A DNA stretch of 35,551 nt from Singulisphaera sp. GP187 (GCA_945871815.1 CAMBXM010000021.1:1-35551); one strand, 5' to 3'. Positions 17,973 through 26,465 are shown, counted from the stretch's first letter. Notes: generated by a model not told the origin, from the letters alone. Numbers and translations: made by a program.

Positions 17973-18496
17973 ATGGGTTCTCGGCGAATGCGGTTTCTTG
18001 CCCTCGCGTGATCGGTCGCTCGCCCTTGCAGCCGTAGCTCGTCGCGGATCGGCCGCTGGCGCTGGCGCGTTCGCGCCGCAAAACCCGGCAGGCGACCGTC
18101 CATGGCGCGCGGGCACGCGGGGTGAGCGCTGACCGCAGAGCCTTGGCCGCTGTAGTAGAACGGCGCGATCGCTGTGCTTGCCTCGGCGGCTACGAGTGAC
18201 CAGCTCGGCCTGATCGACGCCCGCAGCGTCTCATGCTCCTTGTGCTGTATGTCCTCCGAGCCACGCGCCTCAGCGGCAGCATGGCTCGAGCCACGTTGTT
18301 GGCGCCGCGCGCCGGCCGCACGCACGCACAGACACCACTCTCGATGCGTCGGTCGAGCAGGTGCGCCCACGAATACGGCCGCAATCTGGTGACGCAGCGC
18401 GCCCATGCCACGGCCCCATCACGCAGCGACCGTCCAAGAACGCGACAGTGGACTCAATGCGAGGACTCAACCGTTCGATAACTCCTCAACGCAGTT
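17973..18496. other. 524-nt stretch without a gene
   Basis: This gap lies between the divergent starts of the propeller lipoprotein (-) and the PstS-like lipoprotein (+). Short open frames cross it on both strands but none has a plausible start site, signal or protein-like composition. I see no tRNA, no known riboswitch pattern and only small hairpins (for example GGCGC/GCGCC at 18064-18077). It presumably carries the promoters of both genes; no convincing -35/-10 pair could be picked. Confidence 0.5.
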
Positions 18497-19447
18497 ATGG
18501 GAATGTCGAAGAACACAACGGTAGGGGGCGCAAGTGCTGCACGGCTTGCCGTGATGGCACTCCTAGCCTCCTGCAGTGCCGAGCTGCCGCCGCCGCAAAG
18601 CGGTGGTTTCGCTCGGCGCCAGTCCGACTCCGATCTGGAGCCGGTCTGCGTCGACCTCAAGGTCGGATCGTCCTTCGATACGCCATCTGCACCACTGGCG
18701 GAACGCATGCTCGGCATGCAACCGTCGGTGTCCGCCCAACTGCTCGCTCTCGGTAGGAACGCGAACGCGATCCTCGGTGGGTCCTTTCCGGACTCGCAGG
18801 GTGTCGCACAATCGCGTCTGGTCGCGTCCGTCCACGAGGATCGCGACACGATCGAACTGCTGCTGCTCGGGAAGACCGACTGCGCAGTCTCAACCGTGTC
18901 GCCCTCAATGCGCGAAGCGCAATCCGGGTTGACGTCCATGCTCCTCGGAGTCGAGTTGTTCGGGTTCGTAGTCAGTGAGTCCTCACCGCTACACAATGTG
19001 CGGCTGGAGGAAATCCGAGACGTGCTCGATGGCACGGCTGTGGACTGGCGGCAGATCAGTTCGGGCACCGGCCCGATCCGATTGCTGTTGCCATCGGACA
19101 CAGCCACGTGCGAGCGCGCCATGCGCGTCGTCGCTCCGGGTCGCCGCCTCACGGTGACGGCTCAGGGTGTCGATTCGACGACGGCGGCGTTCGAGGCGGT
19201 TGTTCGCGATCCAAGTGCGATCGCGCTCGTCCACCTCGCGGCGCAACCGGCGGGCGCAAACGTGCGAGTGCTGTCGATTGACGGCACGCTGCCCAGCGTG
19301 GCAGCGTTTGCTCGCGGGAGTTACCCCGCGGGAGTGCCGCTGTGGCTCGTTACTCGTGGAGTTCCCGGCGGCGCTGCTGCCGAGATCCGCGATGGCGTGT
19401 CGAGCGGTGAGTTGGTGCTGGCCGACCAGCGGGTCTGCGTTCGCTGA
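18497..19447 (+). CDS. PstS-like substrate-binding lipoprotein
   Basis: Predicted periplasmic binding lipoprotein of the PBP-like type II group related to phosphate-binding PstS, 316 aa. The lipobox is LLASC with Cys26. RLEEIRDVLDGTAVDWRQI (about residues 171-189) matches the PstS segment in which a loop and helix precede the W-x-x-I strand. STVSPSMREAQ (about 131-141) and FGFVVSESSPL (about 155-165) match the earlier PstS strands. No pstC, pstA, pstB or phoU gene is near, and several ligand residues cannot be confirmed. It may therefore bind another ligand or act as a receptor rather than a transporter part. Two in-frame ATGs (18497 and 18503) are both possible starts. It converges on the barrel-like lipoprotein gene across a strong hairpin. 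Confidence 0.75.
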   Translation: MGMSKNTTVGGASAARLAVMALLASCSAELPPPQSGGFARRQSDSDLEPVCVDLKVGSSFDTPSAPLAERMLGMQPSVSAQLLALGRNANAILGGSFPDSQGVAQSRLVASVHEDRDTIELLLLGKTDCAVSTVSPSMREAQSGLTSMLLGVELFGFVVSESSPLHNVRLEEIRDVLDGTAVDWRQISSGTGPIRLLLPSDTATCERAMRVVAPGRRLTVTAQGVDSTTAAFEAVVRDPSAIALVHLAAQPAGANVRVLSIDGTLPSVAAFARGSYPAGVPLWLVTRGVPGGAAAEIRDGVSSGELVLADQRVCVR

Positions 19448-19516
19448 ACGCGCTCGCCCTATGTCGGGTGCACCTGCGGCGGTGGTCGTGCTTTGGCGCG
19501 GCCGCCGCCGCGCAAC

Positions 19517-19541
19517 GGCCAGGGGCAGGCGGCCCCTGGCC
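19517..19541. terminator. Perfect 10-bp hairpin between convergent genes
   Basis: GGCCAGGGGC pairs exactly with GCCCCTGGCC around the loop AGGCG. It lies between the stop of the PstS-like gene (19447) and the stop of the barrel-like gene (19550), so it could end transcription from both sides. No T-tract is present. Confidence 0.55.
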
Positions 19542-19549
19542 AGCAGCAA

Positions 19550-20317
19550 TCAGAACTTGATGCCGCCGCCGATGAACCAACCCGTCAACTCGAGGTCGGC
19601 GTTGAAGTCGCGATTGTCGGCCTCACCGCTCGAATCAAAACTCAGGTAGCGATAGCCACCGATGAGTTCGACCAGCGACCACGGCGCGGCGCGAACAAAC
19701 AGCTCGCCATCCCAGTAGCGACCGTCGGCATCGCCGAGGTCCACTTCGAAGCCGCCAAGGCTGCCGCCGAACGCGACGACGCCGAGATCGACCTCGGCAT
19801 CGACCACAGGCATCGGCACATAGTTGTCGGTGCGCACGCGTTCGAAGCCAATGCCGCTGGTTTGACGCACGGTCAAGTCGATCGAGCTGTAGCCGAGTTG
19901 TGCGCCGATGCCGAGCCGAAACATCGATGTCGGCAACAGGTCAAAGGTGTAGGCGCCGGTGACGTTGATGATCTCGAGATCGGTGCCGACCGCGGTGCTC
20001 GCAGCCAGGTCGCCATACGCATTGGTCAAGGTGCCCGTGCCACCCGAACTATGGCCAAAGCCACTGACGCGCACGCGATGCGGGCCCCAGTCTGCCTCGG
20101 CGCGCGCATACGGGCTGGAATCCGAGCCGCCGGCGCCGAGGTCGTCTTCGATGTCGCTCTGCGAGGCGTCCAGGTTCAACGAGCCGCCGGCGTTCTGCAA
20201 CGCGACATCGCCGGCGACCTTCATGAACGCGGCACCGACGTAGGCACGGCCGGTCGGGATGCAGCTGGTCATGAACGGGAGCGCAAGAAGGGCGGGGATC
20301 AGCGTGCGAGTGCGCAT
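19550..20317 (-). CDS. Outer-membrane beta-barrel-like lipoprotein
   Basis: 255-aa exported protein with a lipobox-like MTSC (Cys19) after a short hydrophobic signal. The mature part alternates polar and hydrophobic residues and ends with phenylalanine (GWFIGGGIKF), as outer-membrane barrels do. Barrel-like strands include LGIGAQLGYSSIDLTV, VELIGGYRYLSFDSS and DLELTGWFIGGGI. It resembles the OmpW/OmpA-barrel type of small porin-like proteins, but the exact family and function are unknown. A lipobox on a barrel protein is unusual and could be fortuitous. ATG 20317 was chosen because the signal sequence begins there. It follows the nucleotidyltransferase-nitroreductase gene by 83 nt on the same strand, and might share its transcript. 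Confidence 0.75.
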   Translation of the reverse strand: MRTRTLIPALLALPFMTSCIPTGRAYVGAAFMKVAGDVALQNAGGSLNLDASQSDIEDDLGAGGSDSSPYARAEADWGPHRVRVSGFGHSSGGTGTLTNAYGDLAASTAVGTDLEIINVTGAYTFDLLPTSMFRLGIGAQLGYSSIDLTVRQTSGIGFERVRTDNYVPMPVVDAEVDLGVVAFGGSLGGFEVDLGDADGRYWDGELFVRAAPWSLVELIGGYRYLSFDSSGEADNRDFNADLELTGWFIGGGIKF

Positions 20318-20400
20318 AGGGAAAACGCTCGGGGTCGAGGGGAGGAGCTCTTCTATCACAGCGATACGTGCGGCGAGCACCGCGCGATGCCATGGGGCCA

Positions 20401-21756
20401 TCATCGAAGATCGAAGCCTAGCGACTTCAGTTCGGCAACCAGGTTTGCGCGCGCGGCGACGTAGCTACTGCGTTCACCCCAGAGTTGGGCCATGCGGTCG
20501 GTCCAGCCCTTGTCGAGGTTGACGAGCCGGCCCTGGTAGCCGCCTTGCTCGTTGCAGCGAGCCGCCCAGTCGCGCATCGAAACATCGGCGCCCACGAGCA
20601 CGGTGGCCGTTCTTGCTGCCTCGTAGACCTCGCGGTGCAGAACGCCGGCGAGTGGCATGCGCCCCCGCGTCAGCGGCTCGTCGGTGGGCGTGCCGATCGT
20701 CATGCCAAACGCGACGTAGCAACTCGCCGGCAGCTGCAACAGCCGTGCAAGTTCGATTGGGTGGTTACGGGCCGCCCCGATCATGCAGATGCCAAGACCT
20801 TCGGACTCGCATGCGAGCGCCAAGTTCTGACCGAGCAGTGCAGCATCGATCGTGGCCTGCAAGAACAGTTCGAAGCTCTGCGCCTGCACCGTCTGACCGT
20901 GCTGAGAGCAAGCGGCGGCAATCTTGTGCAGGTCCGCACAGATCGCGACAAACACCGGCGCTTCCAGGACGTGCTTCTGGTCGGCGCACAGCTTGCTGAC
21001 CTCGCGTTTGCGAACGGGGTCCTCGACCGCGACCACGGCGTAGGCCTGGATGAAGCTCGAGGTCGAGGCGTAGCGAGCAGCATCGACGAGCCGGTCGAGT
21101 TGGCCGGGCATGAGCGGCGCCGGCGAGTACGAACGCCGGCTGCGATGACGGCGCATGTGCTCCACCACGCTGCCCGGGGTGGCGGCGAGTGCCGCGCGCG
21201 CGGACTCGAGGTCCTGCGGTGTGTCGAGGTCGGCGAGCACCCAGGCATTGGCCGTCGGGACGTCGCGCACCTTGGACCAGTCCATGCGCACAAGGTCGCG
21301 CAGCACGATCCCGGGCGAACGGATGGCCGCGAAGGCCTCGCGCCGCATCGCCACCGGATGACCCGGCTTGCCGCGAAACGTCGGCCGCGCGATCGCAGTG
21401 CCCGTTCGCATCGCTTGGGCGGCGACGGCGGCGATGGTGTCGGCCTCGACCAACGCGTGATCGACCGGCAGCACGACGACGGTCGCACACGACGCGTCGA
21501 GTTGGCTCTCGGCGGCGCGCAGGCTGTCGGCCATGTCGCCCTCGCCGGTCACCAGGACGATGCGGTGCGCAATCGCGAGACTCGGCAACGGCGCAGCGCC
21601 GTGGCTACGCACGACGAGCAGTTCGTCGACGCCGGCCGCCAGCAGCGAATGCGCGATGCGTTCGATCGCGGTGGTGCCGCCGAGATCGAGGAACGCCTTG
21701 TCTCTGCCCATGCGCCGCCCTTTGCCGGCTGCAGGAACGATCGCGACGATGGTCAT
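20401..21756 (-). CDS. MobA/MocA-like nucleotidyltransferase fused to NfsA-type nitroreductase
   Basis: Two-domain protein of 451 aa. Residues 1-192 are an NTP-transferase of the MobA/MocA type: AAGKGRRMGRDK (9-20) is the nucleotide loop, LPVDHAL (96-102) holds the metal-binding Asp, GKPGHPV (129-135) is the MocA-style loop and ADLDTPQDL (175-183) the second metal site. Such domains attach CMP or GMP to molybdopterin or activate other cofactors or sugars. Residues 200-451 are an FMN-dependent nitroreductase of the NfsA/FRP type: HRSRRSYS (204-211) binds the flavin phosphate, and the AALLGQNLALACESEGLGICMIG stretch (305-327) is diagnostic, with an NfsA-like C-terminal extension. The start is 6 nt after the stop of the flavin reductase gene, in the pyrE operon. 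The joined activities suggest a cofactor-linked reaction; substrate unknown. Confidence 0.9.
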   Translation of the reverse strand: MTIVAIVPAAGKGRRMGRDKAFLDLGGTTAIERIAHSLLAAGVDELLVVRSHGAAPLPSLAIAHRIVLVTGEGDMADSLRAAESQLDASCATVVVLPVDHALVEADTIAAVAAQAMRTGTAIARPTFRGKPGHPVAMRREAFAAIRSPGIVLRDLVRMDWSKVRDVPTANAWVLADLDTPQDLESARAALAATPGSVVEHMRRHRSRRSYSPAPLMPGQLDRLVDAARYASTSSFIQAYAVVAVEDPVRKREVSKLCADQKHVLEAPVFVAICADLHKIAAACSQHGQTVQAQSFELFLQATIDAALLGQNLALACESEGLGICMIGAARNHPIELARLLQLPASCYVAFGMTIGTPTDEPLTRGRMPLAGVLHREVYEAARTATVLVGADVSMRDWAARCNEQGGYQGRLVNLDKGWTDRMAQLWGERSSYVAARANLVAELKSLGFDLR

Positions 21757-21762
21757 CGAGTA

Positions 21763-22248
21763 CTAGTACGAGAAGCCGTTCTTGCGAACGTGCACCATCG
21801 GCGGCTCGCTGCGCGCATCGCCGGCGAGGACTTCGCCGCAGACGACGACGTGGTCGGTCCAGTCGTCGACGATGCCGCGCACGCGACACTCGAGATGGCC
21901 GAGCGCGGTCTTGGGGAACGGCACGCCGTGAGCACTGTGACCGATGTCGATGCCGACAAACGCCGGCTGCGAGGGTTCGAACCCGCGCGCGAAATGACCC
22001 ATCAGGCCTTTGCTGCGCTCGTCGATCACGGCGAGGCAGAAGGCGCCTTCGCTGCGCACGAGCGCTTCGATGGGGCGGCCCTTCTTGAGGGCGACGATCA
22101 CGGTGGGCGGCTCGAAGCCGACCTGCTGCGCGAAGCTCGCGAGCATGCCGGTGGCACTGTCGCCGCGGCCGGCGGTCAGCACGAACAGCCCGCTCGGCAA
22201 CCGCGACAGGGCGCGCGAGATGCCGGCGCGAACCGCGTCGTCGCTCAT
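21763..22248 (-). CDS. Flavin reductase-like FMN-binding split-barrel protein
   Basis: 161-aa protein of the flavin reductase-like domain family, which reduces or binds FMN and often serves an oxygenase or another flavoenzyme. RLPSGLFVLTAGRGD (about 16-30), GMLASFAQQVGFEPPTVIVAL (about 34-54) and FCLAVIDE (about 70-77) are the usual core strands, with a C-terminal VVVCGEVLAGDAR strand. Length is normal for the family. ATG 22248 overlaps the pyrE stop by 4 nt (ATGA), so the two are translationally coupled. The fused nitroreductase gene starts 6 nt after its own stop. It could supply reduced flavin to that nitroreductase domain, but this is inferred only from gene order. Confidence 0.9.
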   Translation of the reverse strand: MSDDAVRAGISRALSRLPSGLFVLTAGRGDSATGMLASFAQQVGFEPPTVIVALKKGRPIEALVRSEGAFCLAVIDERSKGLMGHFARGFEPSQPAFVGIDIGHSAHGVPFPKTALGHLECRVRGIVDDWTDHVVVCGEVLAGDARSEPPMVHVRKNGFSY

Positions 22249-22811
22249 CGCGCGCGGATCTCCGACAACGTCACCAACGGCACGACGTCGAATTCCTTGC
22301 GGAACGGCGCTGCATCGGGGTCCTCGCGATCGGCGATCGTCAGCACCACGACCGGGATCGCGCCGACTTCGAGCACGGCCTCGATCGCCTTGCGCGCCGA
22401 ACCGCCGGTCGTGACGGTGTCCTCGATGATCGCGACCTTCTGGCCGGCCACGAGATCGCCTTCGATGCGCGAACCGGTGCCGTGGCCCTTGGCCTCCTTG
22501 CGCACGAGGAACGCGGGCAGGTTCTGGCCGGTCTCGAACGACAGCGCCGCGATCGCACTGGCGATCGGATCGGCACCGAGCGTGAGGCCGCCGACCGCCG
22601 TCACGTCGGGATAGCGACGCAGCGCATCAAGCATCAGGCGCGCGATCAGCCAGAGGCCCTCGGGATGCAGGGAGACCTTCTTGCCGTTGATGTAGAAGTT
22701 CGACTTCTTGCCGGAGGCGAGAGTGATGTCGATGCCGTCGCGGTAGGCCTTCTCGCGAACGAGCTGCAGCAGACGCTGCTTGGCAGCAGCAGGGTCGAAG
22801 TGTCTAGTCAC
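22245..22811 (-). CDS. pyrE: Orotate phosphoribosyltransferase
   Basis: PyrE joins orotate to PRPP to make orotidine monophosphate in de novo pyrimidine synthesis in the cytoplasm. The 188-aa product has the PRPP-binding motif VAIIEDTVTTGGS (about 121-133), the early GKKSNFYINGKKVSLHPEG segment (about 29-47) and VGGLTLGADPIASAIA (about 66-81), all typical of the family. The best start is GTG 22811 (VTRHFDP); the frame stays open far upstream but that part is the complement of the glycosyltransferase gene. The out-of-frame ATG just upstream ends after four codons. It leads a three-gene operon with the flavin reductase and nucleotidyltransferase-nitroreductase genes. Confidence 0.95.
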   Translation of the reverse strand: MTRHFDPAAAKQRLLQLVREKAYRDGIDITLASGKKSNFYINGKKVSLHPEGLWLIARLMLDALRRYPDVTAVGGLTLGADPIASAIAALSFETGQNLPAFLVRKEAKGHGTGSRIEGDLVAGQKVAIIEDTVTTGGSARKAIEAVLEVGAIPVVVLTIADREDPDAAPFRKEFDVVPLVTLSEIRAR

Positions 22812-22913
22812 ACGCTCATGGATAACGGTCTCGCTCCGGGTTTTCCAAGGAGCGCGGCTATCGCGGTGCAGAACGCTGCCCCGCCCGGTCCGACCTCCAC
22901 TTCGCCCCGCTCG

Positions 22914-23807
22914 ATGTCCCAGGAACTCGTGGTCGTTGCCGACTTCGTCGCCGCCGAGCAGGCGGTGCGTTCGGGCACCAGCAGTTCGCAGCTCGTGGTG
23001 CTGAATGGACAGGATCGCAATGCGGCTCTCGCGGCGGCAACCGCCGGCGTGGCTGCCAACCGCGGCCCGCTGCCGTCGCACCCGCATCGAGCGCCGTGGC
23101 GCACGCTGGTCGTGCTGCCGACCTACAACGAGAAGGACAACCTGGAGCCGATGCTGCAGGCGATCCACTCCTACCTCGACACCGACGTCCTGGTGGTCGA
23201 CGACGGCTCGCCGGACGGCACCGGGGTGATCGCCGACCGCCTGGCGGCGCGCGATCCGCGCGTGCGAGTGCTGCATCGAACGGGCAAGCAAGGGCTGGGC
23301 ACGGCCTACCTCGCGGGCTTCGCCGACGCTTTCGTGCACGGCTATGAACGCGTCTGCGAGATGGATTGCGACTTCAGTCACGCGCCGTGGGACCTGCCGC
23401 GGCTGGTCCATGCATCGCAAGACGCCGAACTGGTCATCGGCAGCCGCTACGTGAAAGGCGGCTGCACGGTGGGTTGGGACTTCCGCCGGCGCATGCTGTC
23501 ACGCGGGGCCAATCTGTATGCGCGTATGTGGCTGTCGTCGGGCATTCGCGACAACACGGCTGGCTTCCGCTGCTTTCATACCAGTGCGCTGCAGCAACTC
23601 GATCTGGCGGCAGTCGCGGCGCAGGGCTATGCGTTCCAGATCGAAATGGCGTTCCGGATGGTGCGCGCGGGGTTCCGGGTGCGCGAAGTACCGATCCACT
23701 TCGTCGACCGCGAGGTCGGCAAGTCGAAGATGAGTGGAGGCGTGGCGCGGGAGGCGATCGTGCTGGTGCCAAAGCTGCGGTTTCGAGTGAAGCGGCGGCG
23801 ACAGTGA
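22914..23807 (+). CDS. Dolichol-phosphate mannose synthase-like glycosyltransferase (GT2)
   Basis: Family 2 glycosyltransferase related to dolichol-/polyprenyl-phosphate mannose synthase, which moves a sugar from a nucleotide donor to a lipid carrier on the cytoplasmic side of the membrane. RTLVVLPTYNEKDNL begins the catalytic domain about 62 residues into the product, followed by VLVVDDGSPDGT, the DxD-like EMDCDFSH, LVIGSRYVKGG, and RDNTAGFRCF with EVPIHFVDREVGKSKM. The C-terminus is basic and lacks the membrane helices found in some members. The frame is open from far upstream. ATG 22914 (MSQELVVV) leaves an extra ~60-residue lead, ATG 22818 a longer one, and a GTG closer to the domain is also possible, so the start is uncertain. 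It is divergent from pyrE. Confidence 0.85.
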   Translation: MSQELVVVADFVAAEQAVRSGTSSSQLVVLNGQDRNAALAAATAGVAANRGPLPSHPHRAPWRTLVVLPTYNEKDNLEPMLQAIHSYLDTDVLVVDDGSPDGTGVIADRLAARDPRVRVLHRTGKQGLGTAYLAGFADAFVHGYERVCEMDCDFSHAPWDLPRLVHASQDAELVIGSRYVKGGCTVGWDFRRRMLSRGANLYARMWLSSGIRDNTAGFRCFHTSALQQLDLAAVAAQGYAFQIEMAFRMVRAGFRVREVPIHFVDREVGKSKMSGGVAREAIVLVPKLRFRVKRRRQ

Positions 23808-23853
23808 CGCCCTTGAGAGTGCTCTCAGTTCGCAGCTGCTGACGAGATCGAAA

Positions 23854-25308
23854 TCACGACTTGGTCGCTTCGAGCCGATCCGTTTCGATATCACTCAGCA
23901 TGCGCTCGGTGATATCCCCCGTCGGGTAGTTGCCGTCGAAGCATGCCTTGCAGAACTGACGATTGGGGCCGACCTTCTGCACCGCTGCGACCATGTCCTC
24001 GATCGTCTGGTAGATGACGTGGTCGGCGCCGAGTTCCGTGGCGATCTCCGCCATCGTCCGACCGCGCGCGACGAACTCGCGCTTGGTCGACATGTCGATC
24101 CCGTAGAGACACGGGTTGACGAGCGGCGGCGAGTAGCTGGCGAGATAGACCTTGGCAGCGCCCATCTGCCGCGCGATCTTCACTATTTGCCTGCTGGTGT
24201 TACCGCGGACGATCGAGTCATCCAGGATCAACACGCGCTTGCCTTCGAACTCGACGCGGATGGGATTGAGCTTGTGCCGGATCGTCGACTGGCGCGCCTT
24301 GTCGTTCGGCATGATGAACGTGCGGCCGACGTAGCGATTCTTGACGAAGCCCTCGCGATACGGAACGCCCAGCACTTCGGCCATCGTCTGCGCCGCGGTC
24401 CGCGCCGATTCTGGCACCGGGATCACGACGTCGACTTCGATGCCCGTCTGCTTCCACTGTTCGCCCAGCTTGGTGCCGAGTTCGAGCCGCGCCGCGTAGA
24501 CCGAAGCGCCGTCGAGGAAGGAGTCCGGGCGCGCGAAGTAGATGTATTCGAAGATGCACGGGCGATGCGGTTTGTTCCCCACCTGGAAGAACTGCGGCTT
24601 GCGGTCCATGCCGATCCACAGCAGTTCGCCCGCCTTCAGGTCGCGCACGATCTCGTAGCCGGCGACGTCGAGAACCACCGACTCGCTGGCGACTGCATAC
24701 TGATAGCCAGCGTCCGTCTGCTTGCGGCCAAAGATGCACGGCTTGATTCCAAATGGATCGCGGAACGCATACATGCCGACGCCGGCGATGATCCCCACCA
24801 CTGAGTAGGCACCCTTCACACGTTCGAAGGTCTCGTGCGTTGCGGCGACCACGTCCTCGGCCGTCACAGCGTCCCCCTTGCGAAGCATCAGGCGGTCGGC
24901 AAACACATAGAGCACGGCCTCCAGATCGCAGTTGCTAGCAAGGCGCACGTTGCGGCCCGCAAAGTAGTCCTTCTTGAGTTCGTGGAAGTTGGTGACGTTG
25001 CCGTTGTGCGCCATGGCCACGCCGAGCGGGAAGTCGATCCAGAACGGCTGCACGTCACCGACTTCGTTCTGGCCGACGGTCGGATAGCGCACGTGACCGA
25101 CCGACATCGACCCGCTCAGTCGAGACAGATGCTTCTCCTGGAACACCTCGCGCACGAGCCCGAGGCCCTTCTTGGCCTGGAACTTCTCGTTGAAGCTGAC
25201 GATGCCCGCTGCATCCTGGCCGCGGTGCTGAATCGCGAGAAGACCGGTCAGGACGTCCTGGATGACGTCGGAGCCGGCGGGACCGAAGATCGAGATGAAG
25301 CCGCACAT
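23854..25308 (-). CDS. purF: Amidophosphoribosyltransferase
   Basis: PurF makes phosphoribosylamine from PRPP and glutamine, the first committed step of de novo purine synthesis. The product has 484 aa. It begins MCGFISIFGP; after Met removal Cys2 is the N-terminal nucleophile of the glutaminase domain. LLAIQHRGQDAAGIVSF and the RSNCDLEAVL-like stretch (LASNCDLEAVLYVFADR) are family landmarks. The PRPP motif is RVLILDDSIVRGNTSRQIV. ATG 25308 is fixed by the required N-terminal cysteine. The conserved C-terminal cysteines (CKACFDGNYPTGD) are present. It is divergent from the aminotransferase gene and converges on the glycosyltransferase gene with only 46 nt between. Confidence 0.97.
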   Translation of the reverse strand: MCGFISIFGPAGSDVIQDVLTGLLAIQHRGQDAAGIVSFNEKFQAKKGLGLVREVFQEKHLSRLSGSMSVGHVRYPTVGQNEVGDVQPFWIDFPLGVAMAHNGNVTNFHELKKDYFAGRNVRLASNCDLEAVLYVFADRLMLRKGDAVTAEDVVAATHETFERVKGAYSVVGIIAGVGMYAFRDPFGIKPCIFGRKQTDAGYQYAVASESVVLDVAGYEIVRDLKAGELLWIGMDRKPQFFQVGNKPHRPCIFEYIYFARPDSFLDGASVYAARLELGTKLGEQWKQTGIEVDVVIPVPESARTAAQTMAEVLGVPYREGFVKNRYVGRTFIMPNDKARQSTIRHKLNPIRVEFEGKRVLILDDSIVRGNTSRQIVKIARQMGAAKVYLASYSPPLVNPCLYGIDMSTKREFVARGRTMAEIATELGADHVIYQTIEDMVAAVQKVGPNRQFCKACFDGNYPTGDITERMLSDIETDRLEATKS

Positions 25309-25423
25309 TGGGCGCGCGAGTGTAGCGAGGGGACGGCGCGCCCGCATCTCCACCTGCAGCCTCACCAAGTCTGCCCACGGCGGCGTTGCGCTCGCGACCT
25401 TCTTGCGGATGCTCAGGCATCCC

Positions 25424-26326
25424 ATGCCGAGCTACTGCAACCTCGACGGCACGATCGTCCCCGAAGCCGAGGCCGTGGTGCCCGTGCTCGACCGCGGCTT
25501 CTTGTTTGGCGACTCGATCTACGAGGTGGTGCGCACGCGCAACGGCCAGTTGTTCGCTTGGCGCGAGCACTTCGAACGGATGCGACTCTCCGGCACGGCG
25601 CTAGCGATGACGCTCGACCTCGACGACGGCGCGATTCTGCGCCGCGTGTTCGCGACGATGGCGGCGGCCGGCAACCCCGAGCACTACGTCCGCCTCATCG
25701 TTACCCGCGGCACCGGAACCGCGCCGAGCATCGACCTGGCCTGCGCGACGGGCCCGCTGCGCTGGGTGATCTTGGCAAGACCGCTGCCGCAAGGCCCAGC
25801 AGACGTGCGCCTGTGCATCGTCGACCGCCTGCGCACCGACCGCCGCGCCCTCGACCCCGCGATCAAGAGCGGCAACTACCTCAACAACGTGCTCGGCCTC
25901 GCCGAGGCCAAGCGCGCCGGCGCGACGGATTGTCTGCTGCTCAATGGCGAAGGCCACGTGACGGAAGCGTCGACCAGCAACGTGTTCGTGCTCTCGGGCG
26001 GGACATGGTGCACGCCGACGCTGCGCTCCGGCATTCTCGCCGGCGTCACGCGCGCGTTGCTGCTCACCTTTCTGCGCCAGCGTGGCGAGCGCGTCGTCGA
26101 ACGCGATCTTCGGCGCGAGGACGTCGAGGGTGCCGACGCGGTGTTCACGACCAGCACCCTGCGCGATGCTGCGCTCGTCACGCATCTCGACGGCCGCGAA
26201 CTGCCGCACAACGAGGCGACCAACAAGATCGCGGTGATCGGCGGCGAGTTCAGCAAATGGTGCGATGCGCGCGCGCGCGACGTCGACGACCCGCAGGCTC
26301 GTGCTTTGGCTGCGATGGCGCATTGA
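25424..26326 (+). CDS. Class IV aminotransferase (branched-chain / D-amino acid type)
   Basis: PLP-dependent aminotransferase of fold type IV, 300 aa. Members include branched-chain amino acid aminotransferase, D-amino acid aminotransferase and 4-amino-4-deoxychorismate lyase. LDRGFLFGDSIYEVVRT (22-38) is the usual N-terminal signature. IKSGNYLNNVLGLAEAKRAG (147-166) carries the PLP lysine, Lys148. GHVTEASTSNVF (177-188) gives Glu181 for the cofactor nitrogen. The FLFGDSIYE signature and the overall pattern favour the branched-chain/D-amino-acid group, but substrate cannot be settled. ATG 25424 is the homology-supported start; ATG 25409 would add five residues. The gene is divergent from purF and ends at a long hairpin (26375-26414). 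Confidence 0.9.
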   Translation: MPSYCNLDGTIVPEAEAVVPVLDRGFLFGDSIYEVVRTRNGQLFAWREHFERMRLSGTALAMTLDLDDGAILRRVFATMAAAGNPEHYVRLIVTRGTGTAPSIDLACATGPLRWVILARPLPQGPADVRLCIVDRLRTDRRALDPAIKSGNYLNNVLGLAEAKRAGATDCLLLNGEGHVTEASTSNVFVLSGGTWCTPTLRSGILAGVTRALLLTFLRQRGERVVERDLRREDVEGADAVFTTSTLRDAALVTHLDGRELPHNEATNKIAVIGGEFSKWCDARARDVDDPQARALAAMAH

Positions 26327-26374
26327 GCGCGGCTTTGGCGGCAATCAAGCTCGTCACGCACGCTGCGTATGCGG

Positions 26375-26414
26375 CGAGAGCGCCGGTCACCGTGTGACGC
26401 CAGCGGCGCTCTCG
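26375..26414. terminator. 11-bp hairpin with nested stem between convergent genes
   Basis: CGAGAGCGCCG pairs exactly with CGGCGCTCTCG, and the 18-nt interior contains a second small hairpin, GTCAC-CGT-GTGAC. It lies between the aminotransferase stop (26326) and the AT-hook gene stop (26466) and could serve both directions. No T-tract is present. Confidence 0.6.
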
Positions 26415-26465
26415 TAGCTCCGACAATCAGGCTGACCTGACTATCAAGAGCACCTGACTACTGGG

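Noticed and set aside
17973-18496. Small open frames (for example 18174-18392 and 18233-18481) in the long gap
   Set aside because: No ribosome site, low-complexity Arg/Ala/Ser-rich products and no protein-like pattern.
20485-22614. 709-codon + strand open frame opposite the pyrE operon
   Set aside because: It spans three well-supported genes on the other strand and has shadow-like Arg/His/Asp-rich composition.
23814-23827. TGAGA-GTGC-TCTCA hairpin between the glycosyltransferase and purF genes
   Set aside because: Only 5 pairs; too weak to call a terminator in GC-rich DNA.
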